Part shown: piece by piece, positions 15,520-24,255 of the stretch
Layout of the letters: each line of letters opens with the position of its first letter
Position numbering within the stretch: the first letter of the stretch is position 1
From: a bacterium
GTDB taxonomy: Bacteria; Patescibacteriota; Saccharimonadia; Saccharimonadales; Saccharimonadaceae
Length of the DNA stretch: 64,000 bases
Reading direction: 5' to 3'
Assembly (NCBI GenBank): GCA_030429445.1
Contig: JAUIFG010000002.1
Coordinates: forward strand, 62,001 to 126,000
Notes under the pieces: generated by a model
What the model was told of the DNA's origin: nothing
The model's database searches: none
The model's input: only the letters and a program-made list of their open reading frames with translations
Translations under genes and position numbers: made by a program

Positions 15520-16803
15520 ATGACAAAAATACATAGCGTCCTCGTAGGCAAAGCTGTTCGGCACGTTGCACGTCTTCGTGGCGGAAGCGGCTCAGCCCTG
15601 CCTGGACTCGTCGTTGAAAAACTAGACAAGTCATTTGTGACAAAAGCATTGGCGAAATTGCCTCATGGCACTGTAATTATTAGCGGAACAAACGGCAAGA
15701 CAACAACGACAAAAATGGTGGTTGAATTACTAGAAAGCCAAGGGCTGCGAGTCTTTACAAACAAGACTGGTAGCAACTTTTCTAGAGGCGTTGCTGCTGC
15801 TTTACTTTCAGAGATGAATGCACGAGGAAAACTAAAAGCTGACATAGCAGTGCTAGAAATGGATGAGGCCCATGCCGTTCATTTGGCAGAAAAGGTAAAG
15901 CCTCGCTATACCTTACTACTCAATGTAATGCGAGACCAGCTAGATCGCTTTGGCGAGATCGATCATACTGCGAAATTACTCCACCGCGTTGCAACAGCAA
16001 CCACAAACGGGGTTATCGTTAATCGAGATGATTCACGACTCCTGAGTGAAAAATTTATCGGTGATCTAACGGCAGACGTGAGTAGCTTTGGTGTGAGCAA
16101 CAGACTCTTGCAACAGTTTCCTTCGGATGACGACATGCGTTCGCTCTCCATCAAAAAACGTGAGTCATTGCTAAATAATAATGACACCTGCCTAGAGTCA
16201 ATTGATGGAAATAGCATCAAACTTACATACGACGGCAAGACCAAGAAAGTCGACTTGAAAGTAAACGGTCTATACAACATGCTCAACGCCGTTGGAGCAT
16301 TTGCACTTTGTCGTGAAATAATGGGCGAAAAAATTAATGAGGCAAAAATGCTTGATGCGCTCAGCAAAGTAACGCCAGCATTTGGACGCGGTGAGGACAT
16401 TGTTGTTGACGGCCTACCCTGCCAACTCATTCTCGTCAAAAACCCTGGCGGCTTTAGGCTAGGGTTGCAATCGTTTGATCCAAAAGGCTACGCTGTCATG
16501 ATTGCAATCAATGACAACTACGCCGATGGCCGCGACATGAGTTGGCTGTGGGATGTAGAATTTGACACCCTACAACCAAGTGGCGTGTCAGAAATTAGTG
16601 GCAGTAGAGGATACGACATGGCCCTTCGCTTGCAGTACAATGACGTATCATTTTTGCATGTCGATACTGATTTGAAACGAGGTTTGAAAAACTTTTTACA
16701 ATCTGCAGAGGGCAAGCCAAAACGAATATACTGCACATATACTGCAATGATGGCACTCCGTCGCGAACTAGGCAAAATTGCCGATGTAAAGGAGGTAAAG
16801 TGA
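15520..16803 (+). CDS. murT: MurT, Mur-ligase subunit of lipid II isoglutaminyl synthase
   Basis: MurT with GatD amidates D-glutamate of lipid II to D-isoglutamine. The 427-residue protein has the Mur-ligase ATP loop SGTNGKTTTTKM near residue 50, the EMDEAH segment near 115, LLLNVMRDQLDRFGE near 135, and a C-terminal DUF1727 domain (LVKNPGGFRLGL near 310, INDNYADGRDMSWLWDVEF near 330). The family usually carries a four-Cys zinc ribbon inside the central domain; here that stretch (residues 205-250) has only one Cys. TATAAT lies 11 bases before the ATG. The next gene overlaps its stop as GTGA. Confidence 0.94.
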   Translation: MTKIHSVLVGKAVRHVARLRGGSGSALPGLVVEKLDKSFVTKALAKLPHGTVIISGTNGKTTTTKMVVELLESQGLRVFTNKTGSNFSRGVAAALLSEMNARGKLKADIAVLEMDEAHAVHLAEKVKPRYTLLLNVMRDQLDRFGEIDHTAKLLHRVATATTNGVIVNRDDSRLLSEKFIGDLTADVSSFGVSNRLLQQFPSDDDMRSLSIKKRESLLNNNDTCLESIDGNSIKLTYDGKTKKVDLKVNGLYNMLNAVGAFALCREIMGEKINEAKMLDALSKVTPAFGRGEDIVVDGLPCQLILVKNPGGFRLGLQSFDPKGYAVMIAINDNYADGRDMSWLWDVEFDTLQPSGVSEISGSRGYDMALRLQYNDVSFLHVDTDLKRGLKNFLQSAEGKPKRIYCTYTAMMALRRELGKIADVKEVK

Positions 16804-17528
16804 GTGATACTAAAAAAACACTGACGATTCTTCACCTTTACCCACGAGATATGAATATTTATGGCGACTACGGAAATATATTAGTATTAAAGCAACGAGC
16901 AAAGTGGCATGGCTACAAACCAGAAATCATTGAATACAACCCCGGCGATAATTTTCCTAAAAATGTAGACATCGTTGTTGGTGGTGGCGGACAGGATAGC
17001 GGTCAAGACAAAATACAGGCCGATCTGCACAAGATTGGCCCTACTCTGCAAAAACTAGCAAATAGCGATACTCCGATGCTCGTTATATGTGGCCTATATC
17101 AATTGTTCGGTCAGTTTTTCCAGACCCAAGATAAACATATTATTAAGGGTATTGGGATACTCGATATAGAAACAATTGCCAAGTCAGAGAGACTTATTGG
17201 CAATGTTACCATCAGAAGCAAGCAATTTGGTGACGTTATTGGATATGAGAATCACAGCGGTCAAACATTTTTAAATGAAGGTGCAAAACCGCTGGGAACA
17301 GTCATTCGTGGCACCGGCAACAATAGCAAAGATATGACGGAAGGAGCATGCACTAATAACGTCATTGGCAGTTATCTGCATGGGTCGCTTCTCCCGAAAA
17401 ACCCGAAGATCGCCGACTGGCTTATCGAACAAGCTGCTACAAAAAAATATGGGAGTTTTAAACCTGGAAATATTGACGATAGTCTCGTGCCACTTGCACG
17501 CGAACATGCAATGAAACGGCCGCGTTAG
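16800..17528 (+). CDS. gatD: GatD, glutamine amidotransferase subunit of lipid II isoglutaminyl synthase
   Basis: GatD supplies ammonia from glutamine to MurT. The 242-residue class I amidotransferase-like protein starts LTILHLYPRDMNIYGDYGN, has VVGGGGQDSGQD near residue 60, the nucleophile Cys in LVICGLYQLFG near 97, and the catalytic His in GSYLHGSLLPKNP near 195. GTG start at 16800 overlaps the murT stop and has GGAGG 5 bases before it, a good ribosome site. Its stop overlaps that of the convergent NUDIX gene. Confidence 0.94.
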   Translation: MSDTKKTLTILHLYPRDMNIYGDYGNILVLKQRAKWHGYKPEIIEYNPGDNFPKNVDIVVGGGGQDSGQDKIQADLHKIGPTLQKLANSDTPMLVICGLYQLFGQFFQTQDKHIIKGIGILDIETIAKSERLIGNVTIRSKQFGDVIGYENHSGQTFLNEGAKPLGTVIRGTGNNSKDMTEGACTNNVIGSYLHGSLLPKNPKIADWLIEQAATKKYGSFKPGNIDDSLVPLAREHAMKRPR

Positions 17529-17920
17529 TTTGGTCGATTTTTGCAAACCAAATCGCTATATGACGGAACGGATACTTTACCATTTTTGACATCATCAACG
17601 TCCACCCATATCGCTTGTTGCATTTCTTCAACCTGAGGCGTCAACTCGACCGTAGGATCAAGCGTACCCACATAGCCAAGTATGACCTTGCCATTTTGAT
17701 GCATCATAAAATCTGCATGTTGAAGTTTTTGATCTTTTAGTCCAAGTTCTTCGAACAGCTCTCGCGCCATAGCTTCATCTGGAGATTCGCCAGCATCAAT
17801 GTGACCACCAGGCAAGCCATAGCCCTCTTTGCCATAATCTACAACTAGTACCTGCGAACAATCAGGACTAAACAACGCGCACTTGCATGTCACCCGATGC
17901 GTATCGCGGGTGCGCATCAT
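17525..17920 (-). CDS. NUDIX hydrolase
   Basis: A 131-residue NUDIX protein. The box reads G-x5-E-x7-REL-x-EELGL starting at GHIDAGES near residue 38, fully intact, so it should cut a nucleoside diphosphate linked to another group, with Mg2+. The substrate cannot be told; sanitation of oxidised nucleotides (MutT-like) would suit its peroxiredoxin partner. Its ATG overlaps the bcp stop by one base (TAATG), so the pair is an operon. Confidence 0.88.
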   Translation of the reverse strand: MMRTRDTHRVTCKCALFSPDCSQVLVVDYGKEGYGLPGGHIDAGESPDEAMARELFEELGLKDQKLQHADFMMHQNGKVILGYVGTLDPTVELTPQVEEMQQAIWVDVDDVKNGKVSVPSYSDLVCKNRPN

Positions 17921-18381
17921 TATTTCTGCAACTCCCTCAAATCTTTGATCACTTGATCACCATGTCCGAGCGGTGTCACGCGACCATAGACTTTGCGTAC
18001 CATTCCCGTGGGATCAATAATGAATGTCTTGCGCAAAATTCCTTCCTTGCCAAACATTTTCTTACCCCAAGCCCCATAGTCATTCATCATGCCCACGTCA
18101 TTATCAGTCAGTAGTGTAAAGTTTAACGAATGTTTTGCTTTGAACTTTTCATGACTCAATGCATCATCTTTACTCACTCCAACGACTTCAGCGCCCATTT
18201 CGGCAAGCGTATCACGAGCGTCACGCAAACTACATGCCTCTACCGTACAGCCCGGCGTGTCATCACGAGGATAAAAATAAAGGACAACCCATGTACCTGC
18301 AAAATCTTTGAGCGATACTTTTTTACCATTCGTATCAAGCAACTCAAAATCAGGAGCGGGGTATGACGTCTCGTTCTTCAT
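17920..18381 (-). CDS. bcp: Thioredoxin-dependent peroxiredoxin (Bcp/PrxQ)
   Basis: A 153-residue PrxQ-type peroxidase that reduces peroxides using thioredoxin. The active site reads YFYPRDDTPGCTVEACSLRD near residue 40: the first Cys is the peroxidatic one, the second, five residues later, the resolving one. The start at 18381 was chosen because TATAAT sits 6 bases upstream and the family N-terminus (APDFELLDTNGKKVSLKDF) follows; the longer frame runs antisense through tRNA-Pro. trxB at 48 kb could be part of the same reducing chain. Confidence 0.95.
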   Translation of the reverse strand: MKNETSYPAPDFELLDTNGKKVSLKDFAGTWVVLYFYPRDDTPGCTVEACSLRDARDTLAEMGAEVVGVSKDDALSHEKFKAKHSLNFTLLTDNDVGMMNDYGAWGKKMFGKEGILRKTFIIDPTGMVRKVYGRVTPLGHGDQVIKDLRELQK

Positions 18382-18387
18382 ATCTTT

Positions 18388-18393
18388 ATTATA
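18388..18393 (-). promoter_or_regulatory. -10 box of the bcp-NUDIX operon, leaderless
   Basis: TATAAT on the minus strand, then AAAGAT, then ATG. Confidence 0.65.
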
Positions 18394-18444
18394 CGCAATA
18401 AGGCGATATATCACCCCATAGTTCCCAAGTGGCGTAAAATACTG

Positions 18445-18450
18445 TATAAT
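18445..18450 (+). promoter_or_regulatory. -10 box of tRNA-Pro
   Basis: TATAAT ending 13 bases before the tRNA 5' end; no clear -35. Confidence 0.6.
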
Positions 18451-18463
18451 TACCCTGGTAAAT

Positions 18464-18539
18464 CGGGGTGTGGCGCAGTTGATAGCGCGCTCGGTTTGGG
18501 ACCGAGAGGTCGAAGGTTTGAGTCCTTTCACCCCGACCA
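18464..18539 (+). tRNA. tRNA-Pro (anticodon TGG)
   Basis: A 76-base cloverleaf: acceptor CGGGGTG/CACCCCG (C1-G72 pair typical of proline tRNA), anticodon loop TTTGGGA between CTCGG and CCGAG, T loop TTTGAGT, CCA encoded. Confidence 0.96.
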
Positions 18540-18579
18540 TAGAAAAAAGACTGTCCGTAGGATGGTCTTTTTTCTATGG
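18537..18579 (+). terminator. Terminator of tRNA-Pro, reaching into the CCA
   Basis: CCATAGAAAAAAGAC pairs perfectly with GTCTTTTTTCTATGG. The 5' arm begins with the CCA of the tRNA. Confidence 0.7.
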
Positions 18580-18665
18580 ATGAGGCTAAGCAACTCAAAC
18601 CTTCGACTTTTTGTGAACGCAAAAATAGAACTTTTCAGTCTGTTAGAGTAAGACTCTCTTATCTC

Positions 18666-19853
18666 CTACTTACCGACTAATGCCCCTAGTCCCAATATAC
18701 CCATTAATGAATCTATCTCAGGGGCTACTTTACTGTATGAAGTCGACTCCTTGGGTAGGTCAATCTTTACGGATTTATCAAAACTAAATTTTATATCAAT
18801 ACTGAACTCGTTTTCTTCATCTTCAATATGTATTTTCTCTAACTGATGAGACCATTGATCAACCCATACCTGAACTGACATCTTTGATACAGCAATGTCA
18901 TCTTCAAATGCGCCAAACAATTCGTCAACATCCTTGGAACATGCCCGGATATCCTTGTACAACTTTGATGTCTTGAATGCCTCGCTAAACCGATTGAGGT
19001 CTTTTTTATTAACACCAACAAGATACCCCAGGTTACCATCGATAATACCAAGACTTTCTTTAACAACAACAAAGCGGTTATTCTGATAAAGTAACCCCAG
19101 TTCTATCAATTGACCGGTGTCATCGCCCACTCCCCAAACAACATCTTGCATACACTCAAACGCAATTGCCCGTGCCTCATTGATTTTTCGGATCTCGGAC
19201 ACTCCATATTTGATCCATTTATTGTCGATTCCGTTGATAATTGGCTGAAATTGCACCCTGTAGGTATCCAGCAACACTCCAATTATCTGATTTGATTTGC
19301 CAATGGCAGCATACGGTTCCAACAATACATCTAGCATTGTTCCGAGATTCTTTATGCGAAAATAAGTATCTTCGTTTGGCTCGCCCACTACTTCGGCAAC
19401 GACCTTTGTGCTCTCTTTACTGCCAGTATTACCAGCTGAAAATTCAGCAAAACCACTATACCCATCTGTGCGGCTAAACTGGGTATCAAATTTTGCCCGC
19501 ACCTGACTTCCATATGACATCGTACCTGTTGTTGAGAAAGATTTTGATGAGAATGTCTGTGCGATTGCGCTCGTTACGGCGTTATTCGGATCCTGATATA
19601 ACGCATAGGCCAACCAGCCACCGCCGAGCAAAACAACAAACGCGGCTACGATCGAACTCACTATAATTTGTTGCTTTCGTTTGATTTTAGGGTTTTCTGC
19701 AACTTCTGTTTGTACAATATCAGTCGATTTTTCTTTCGCAGAAACGAACTCCATGCTATCAGATTCCCGAAGAGCAGTCTCGATTTTGTTTAACTTTGGA
19801 GATTCAACTGGATTTTTTACTTGCAACTGTGTCTTTTTTTGTTCGTTGGGCAC
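18666..19853 (-). CDS. Single-pass membrane protein with a large extracytoplasmic domain
   Basis: A 395-residue protein: a charged cytoplasmic N-terminus of about 58 residues, one membrane helix (IIVSSIVAAFVVLLGGGWLA, near 63-83), then about 310 residues outside. The outer part has alternating strands and reads like the LolA/LppX-type lipid-binding fold found in membrane-tethered proteins of CPR and Actinobacteria, but I cannot confirm this. Two Cys (FECMQD and IRACSK) could form a disulfide. Monocistronic; no signal peptidase site. Function unknown. Confidence 0.65.
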   Translation of the reverse strand: MPNEQKKTQLQVKNPVESPKLNKIETALRESDSMEFVSAKEKSTDIVQTEVAENPKIKRKQQIIVSSIVAAFVVLLGGGWLAYALYQDPNNAVTSAIAQTFSSKSFSTTGTMSYGSQVRAKFDTQFSRTDGYSGFAEFSAGNTGSKESTKVVAEVVGEPNEDTYFRIKNLGTMLDVLLEPYAAIGKSNQIIGVLLDTYRVQFQPIINGIDNKWIKYGVSEIRKINEARAIAFECMQDVVWGVGDDTGQLIELGLLYQNNRFVVVKESLGIIDGNLGYLVGVNKKDLNRFSEAFKTSKLYKDIRACSKDVDELFGAFEDDIAVSKMSVQVWVDQWSHQLEKIHIEDEENEFSIDIKFSFDKSVKIDLPKESTSYSKVAPEIDSLMGILGLGALVGK

Positions 19854-19906
19854 GGATTTACCTTGTTCTTATATGCTTAGATGTACTGTATCACAAAGGT
19901 TACTCT

Positions 19907-21397
19907 TTATTTAGCAAACTCGATTGCACGTGTCTCACGTATGACATTGACCTTGATTGTACCCGGATATTGCATTGTTGATTCAATCTTGTTAGCAATA
20001 TCACGAGATAATTTGATTGCACTCAGATCATCAATACTTTCTGGCCTTACAACAACACGGACCTCACGACCAGCGCTAATAGCGTACGCTTTGTCGATGC
20101 CCTTAAAGCTCGTTGCGATGTTTTCGAGATCTCTCATGCGTTCGACAAAGTTTTCAGCGCTAATATTACGAGCGCCCGGACGAGCCGCAGATATAGCATC
20201 CACAACCCGAACAACAAGTGCTTCAGGCGTCGTTGCCTCAATATCATCATGGTGCGCTTTAATTGCATGGCATATTTCTTTGCTCATACCATACTTTTGA
20301 GCAAGTTCCGCACCAATGTGATGGTGCTTGCCTTCAACTTTATGGGTTACAGCCTTGCCAACATCATGCAAGAGCGTTGCAATCTTTGTCGTACGAACAT
20401 CTGCGCCGATTTCTTCGGCTATCACACCTGACATATGCGCCATTTCGGTAGAATGCATCAATACGTTTTGACCATACGAGGTTCGAAACTTCAACTCACC
20501 AAGCAATTGCAACATCTCGCGAGGAATACCAGTAACACCAACTTCACGCGCCGCGTCTTCACCAGCTTGCTTCACTTCCTTCTCGATCTGCTTCTCAGCT
20601 TTGGTGACAACTTCTTCGATACGACCCGGATGTATGCGGCCGTCCTTCATTAACATCTCTAATGTCAAACGAGCAACCTGACGACGTATCGGATCAAAGC
20701 TGGAAAGCACAATCATACCAGGAGTATCGTCAACCATGATATCAACACCTGTTGCTCTTTGAAGTGACTGAATGTTTCGACCCTCTTTGCCGATAATACG
20801 ACCCTTCATCTCATCATCGGTTAGCTTGATTGCAGTTACCGTTCTCTCGGCCGTAACCTCAGAACTCATTCGTTCCATTGCAGTCAAAATAATTGTCTGC
20901 GCGCGCTCTTCGGCATCATCCATTGCATCTTTTTGAAGTTTTGAAACCAAACCTTTTAGATCATTTTTGATGTCACGCTCGGTCATTTGCATTAATTTGT
21001 CAGCCGCATCAGCTTTTGAAAGCTTGGCAATCTTTTCCAATTTTTCCTGCTGCTTTTTGCGAATATCGCGAATTTCGTCTTTCAACTTTTCAACTTCATC
21101 TTCTTGTCCGCGAAGTTTATTGACACGCTTGTCCAAATCATCAAATTTTTTATCAATTGTCGACTCACGATCAAGCAGCCTTGACTCTGTCTTTTTTAGC
21201 TCCTTGCGACGCTCATTCTCCAGTTGAATCGCCTCATCCTTTGCTTTTAGGACAATTTGACTTGCTTTTTCCTGCGCTTTTACCAACGCCTGATCGGCCT
21301 TTTGCTTGCTATTTTCTACCTTATTCCTGCTATATGCCACTGTTCCACCAGCACCCAAGCCAATGCCAATAAGCGCGGCGATTATACCTTCTATCAT
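19907..21397 (-). CDS. rny: Ribonuclease Y
   Basis: RNase Y is a membrane-anchored endoribonuclease that begins mRNA decay. From ATG 21397 the protein has 496 residues: an N-terminal helix (IIAALIGIGLGAGGTVAYSR), a long coiled coil to about 190, a KH domain with GRIIGKEGRNIQ near 210, and an HD domain with TLLHDVGKA near 345 followed by H-x3-GAELA. AGGAAGG before the ATG decides the start; the longer frame has a nonsense-like N-terminus. Confidence 0.96.
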   Translation of the reverse strand: MIEGIIAALIGIGLGAGGTVAYSRNKVENSKQKADQALVKAQEKASQIVLKAKDEAIQLENERRKELKKTESRLLDRESTIDKKFDDLDKRVNKLRGQEDEVEKLKDEIRDIRKKQQEKLEKIAKLSKADAADKLMQMTERDIKNDLKGLVSKLQKDAMDDAEERAQTIILTAMERMSSEVTAERTVTAIKLTDDEMKGRIIGKEGRNIQSLQRATGVDIMVDDTPGMIVLSSFDPIRRQVARLTLEMLMKDGRIHPGRIEEVVTKAEKQIEKEVKQAGEDAAREVGVTGIPREMLQLLGELKFRTSYGQNVLMHSTEMAHMSGVIAEEIGADVRTTKIATLLHDVGKAVTHKVEGKHHHIGAELAQKYGMSKEICHAIKAHHDDIEATTPEALVVRVVDAISAARPGARNISAENFVERMRDLENIATSFKGIDKAYAISAGREVRVVVRPESIDDLSAIKLSRDIANKIESTMQYPGTIKVNVIRETRAIEFAK

Positions 21398-21552
21398 GTT
21401 TCTTTCCTTCCTGCGTCCGCTCCCGCGGGGGTATCCTGATTCAATGAGTCTGGTTATTGCGGGTGGACGGCAAATAAAATTCAGTAAATTTCCAAAGTCT
21501 GCATAGTTACAAACTAGTTCTATTGTAGCGCTAACCACACTTTGCTTGCAAG

Positions 21553-21939
21553 CTATTTTCGTGGCTTTGTAATATTCGCACTTGCACTGTATTCAGGCAA
21601 GACAATCATTTCATTTTCACCATCTTGAAGTCGTTTAATTGCCCGACTCTGCCAGTCATGTCCATCAACTCCAACAATTGGTATACCTAATCCATCGGCA
21701 AGCGTATTTACAACTACCAAGCCAATGCGTAATCCTGTAAAACTCCCCGGCCCTCGAAACGCACCGATCCCTTTGATATCTCGCCATGCCCAGTCGTGTT
21801 TAGCAAGCTTGTCATTGACAAATTCATGCAAACCTTTTGAAAGTTCACGATCCGCATGCCATTCGTAGTCAAATTTTTTATCACTATCAACGAGGGTTAA
21901 TCTGCACACGGGCGTTGACGTATCGAGTAATAGGATCAT
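21553..21939 (-). CDS. tsaB: TsaB, truncated tRNA t6A synthesis protein
   Basis: TsaB helps TsaD and TsaE make N6-threonylcarbamoyladenosine in tRNA. The N-terminal ASKHA half is clear (ILLLDTSTPVCRLTLVD; GPGSFTGLRIGLVVVN near residue 65, the family hallmark). The protein is only 128 residues against about 220-230 usually, so the C-terminal domain is missing and it ends SASANITKPRK. There is no frame-shifted remainder downstream, so the short form looks genuine. It overlaps tsaE by four bases (ATGA). Confidence 0.88.
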   Translation of the reverse strand: MILLLDTSTPVCRLTLVDSDKKFDYEWHADRELSKGLHEFVNDKLAKHDWAWRDIKGIGAFRGPGSFTGLRIGLVVVNTLADGLGIPIVGVDGHDWQSRAIKRLQDGENEMIVLPEYSASANITKPRK

Positions 21940-22388
21940 TGTATCTGCTCCTCTAAACTCTTGCTCGCAGCACCTCCAGAATGTAACCCTATACTTCTTG
22001 AATTGTCATCTAGCGAGGAGATCGTCATAGTCAGCCTGTCACGAGGCAAGATACTCTTTATCGTATCAGACCATTCGATCACCGTAACATTTGTAGCTCG
22101 AGTAACCGTTTCCACGAGCTCGTTCACCATAATCCCGGGATCGCTTAATCTATAAAAATCATAATGTACAAGTTGCAATTCATTCATCGCATCGTAAAGC
22201 CTACTGACCGTGAAACTAGGGCTTTGTACTGTTTCATTAACACCCATTCCCGCCGCCAAGCCTCGCACAAATGTTGTTTTACCCGCTCCAACATCACCAA
22301 CAAGTTCAATGATTTCGCCACCTCGAAGCAGACGTCCAACTCTCTCGCCGAATGATTGCATGTCTTTTTCGTTCTTAACCTCTATCAT
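21936..22388 (-). CDS. tsaE: TsaE, tRNA t6A synthesis ATPase
   Basis: A P-loop protein needed for t6A synthesis, 150 residues from ATG 22388. Seen: Walker A GDVGAGKTTFVRG near residue 32, SPSFTVSRLYDA near 58, and VHYDFYRLSDP near 75, all typical. I chose ATG 22388 because TATAAT (22396-22401, minus) overlaps the earlier ATG and lies 7 bases before this one. Divergent from pilB with about 80 bases between. Confidence 0.93.
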   Translation of the reverse strand: MIEVKNEKDMQSFGERVGRLLRGGEIIELVGDVGAGKTTFVRGLAAGMGVNETVQSPSFTVSRLYDAMNELQLVHYDFYRLSDPGIMVNELVETVTRATNVTVIEWSDTIKSILPRDRLTMTISSLDDNSRSIGLHSGGAASKSLEEQIQ

Positions 22389-22395
22389 CTTCCCC

Positions 22396-22401
22396 ATTAT
22401 A
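22396..22401 (-). promoter_or_regulatory. -10 box of tsaE-tsaB
   Basis: TATAAT on the minus strand followed by GGGGAAG and the ATG; the transcript would be leaderless. Confidence 0.55.
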
Positions 22402-22468
22402 ACTGTGTTTTCTCCGTTAAAAAGCTCTAGCGTTTTGATACACTCTCCTTTACAATGGATGAGAGAAT

Positions 22469-24253
22469 ATGCATATACCGGATGGGACATTAGAGAGGTT
22501 GCTCGTACAGAGTCGACATCTCACAAAGGAGGATGTTGATACTCTCAAACAAGAGAGTGTTAGCTCTCGTGTACCCCTACAGAAAATAGTACTTGATAAC
22601 AAAAAGATAGATGAAGCAACACTCACGAAATTATTTGCAGAATACACCGGCACGCCCTATACGGAAGTAAATCCCGAGCGAATCCCCCCCGAGGGCCTAG
22701 AGAGAATTCCCGAACGCATTGCTCGACAATACAACGCCATTCTATTCCAAATTGATCCGGACGGCTTGCAGCACCTTGCCATGGAAGATCCTGATGATGT
22801 CCAAGCCATTAACTTTATCCAAAAACAAATCGGAGGGAGGGTAAAGACATACATATCACCACACGGCAGTATTCAAGCAGCCCTCGAAAACTACCGTGGT
22901 AACGTTGATAAAGAGCTGTCTAAAGTCATTAACATTCAAAGCGAGAAAGAGACAGCCAAAGAAGAGAAAATCAGCGATGATGATATTGGCGAAGACTCAC
23001 CTATTGCTCAAACTATTAATCTGCTTCTCGAGTATGCCATCAAGTCTGGCGCTAGTGATATCCACATCGAACCCCGTGAAGACTACGTCCAAATTCGCTA
23101 TCGAATTGACGGCGTGCTCAATGAAGTGAACCGCCTACCGCGCAATGTCCATGCAGCCCTTATTAGTCGCCTTAAAATCTTGTCAAATCTCAAGATTGAC
23201 GAACGACGCATTCCGCAAGATGGGCGATTTAAAATAGAAGTTGCCGGCAAGAAATACTCTCTCCGTGTCAGCACCCTCCCCATTGCGGATGGTGAAAAGG
23301 TAGTTATTCGTATCTTAGACGAATCAAACCAGGCCGTCAGCTTGAAAGACCTAGGATTTTGGGGCTATTCAATGCAAACTATTACTTCTGCAATTACTGA
23401 ACCCCACGGAATGATACTCGTCACAGGACCAACTGGTAGTGGTAAATCTACTACTTTGTTCAGCATGTTGTCTGAACTTAACAAACCGAATGTAAACATT
23501 AGCACTATTGAAGACCCTGTTGAGTACAAAATTAAAGGAGTTAATCAGACGCAGACCAACGAAGGCGCAGGTATGACATTCGCCAATGGCCTAAGGGCTC
23601 TCGTGCGTCAGGATCCAAATATTATAATGATAGGCGAGATTCGAGACGGCGAAACCGCTTCCTTGGGTATACAGGCAGCACTAACCGGGCACCTCGTCTT
23701 TAGTACGCTCCACACCAATAACGCAGCGACGAGCTTCCCTCGGCTTCTCGACATGGATGTTGAACCATTCCTTATTGCAAGCGTTGTTCGAGTCGTTATT
23801 GGCCAACGACTCGTTCGCAAACTCGAAAGCGAAACACGCATTGCATACGCACCAACCGAAAATGAAAAAATGAACATCATGAAACTGTTCAACTTAGAAA
23901 ATCCACAAAATTTTCGCTATATACATGAACTAGAAAAGCAAGCAGCCTCGCAGGGTATTGGTGGCAATGTCCCTCTCAGCACCAATGAGAGTGGTATTTT
24001 GTCACTGTACAAACCCGGCGAACGTGAGGATGAATCGGGGAAACACAGTGGATTTAAAGGGCGAGTGGGTATTTATGAAGTTTTGAATAACACAAACCCT
24101 ATTCAACGCCTTATTACTGGTGACGGCACGAGTGATCAACTACAATTACAGGCTATCTCCGAAGGAATGATAACCATGCAGATAGACGGACTGATAAAGG
24201 CTCTTAGGGGCGTAACAACTATCGAAGAAGTATTAAGGGTCACAAGAGAGTAA
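22469..24253 (+). CDS. pilB: Type IV pilus assembly ATPase PilB
   Basis: PilB powers pilus extension from the cytoplasmic face. The 594-residue protein has an N-terminal T2SSE domain (residues 5-150), then the ATPase: Walker A GPTGSGKSTTLFSML near 320, the Asp box TIEDPVEYK near 348, Walker B LVRQDPNIIMIGEIRD near 380, and the His box FSTLHTNNAA near 410. The four-Cys metal site seen in many PilB/GspE proteins is absent; the segment 460-540 has no Cys. First gene of the pil operon; TACAAT about 13 bases before the ATG. Confidence 0.96.
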   Translation: MHIPDGTLERLLVQSRHLTKEDVDTLKQESVSSRVPLQKIVLDNKKIDEATLTKLFAEYTGTPYTEVNPERIPPEGLERIPERIARQYNAILFQIDPDGLQHLAMEDPDDVQAINFIQKQIGGRVKTYISPHGSIQAALENYRGNVDKELSKVINIQSEKETAKEEKISDDDIGEDSPIAQTINLLLEYAIKSGASDIHIEPREDYVQIRYRIDGVLNEVNRLPRNVHAALISRLKILSNLKIDERRIPQDGRFKIEVAGKKYSLRVSTLPIADGEKVVIRILDESNQAVSLKDLGFWGYSMQTITSAITEPHGMILVTGPTGSGKSTTLFSMLSELNKPNVNISTIEDPVEYKIKGVNQTQTNEGAGMTFANGLRALVRQDPNIIMIGEIRDGETASLGIQAALTGHLVFSTLHTNNAATSFPRLLDMDVEPFLIASVVRVVIGQRLVRKLESETRIAYAPTENEKMNIMKLFNLENPQNFRYIHELEKQAASQGIGGNVPLSTNESGILSLYKPGEREDESGKHSGFKGRVGIYEVLNNTNPIQRLITGDGTSDQLQLQAISEGMITMQIDGLIKALRGVTTIEEVLRVTRE

Positions 24254-24255
24254 CT

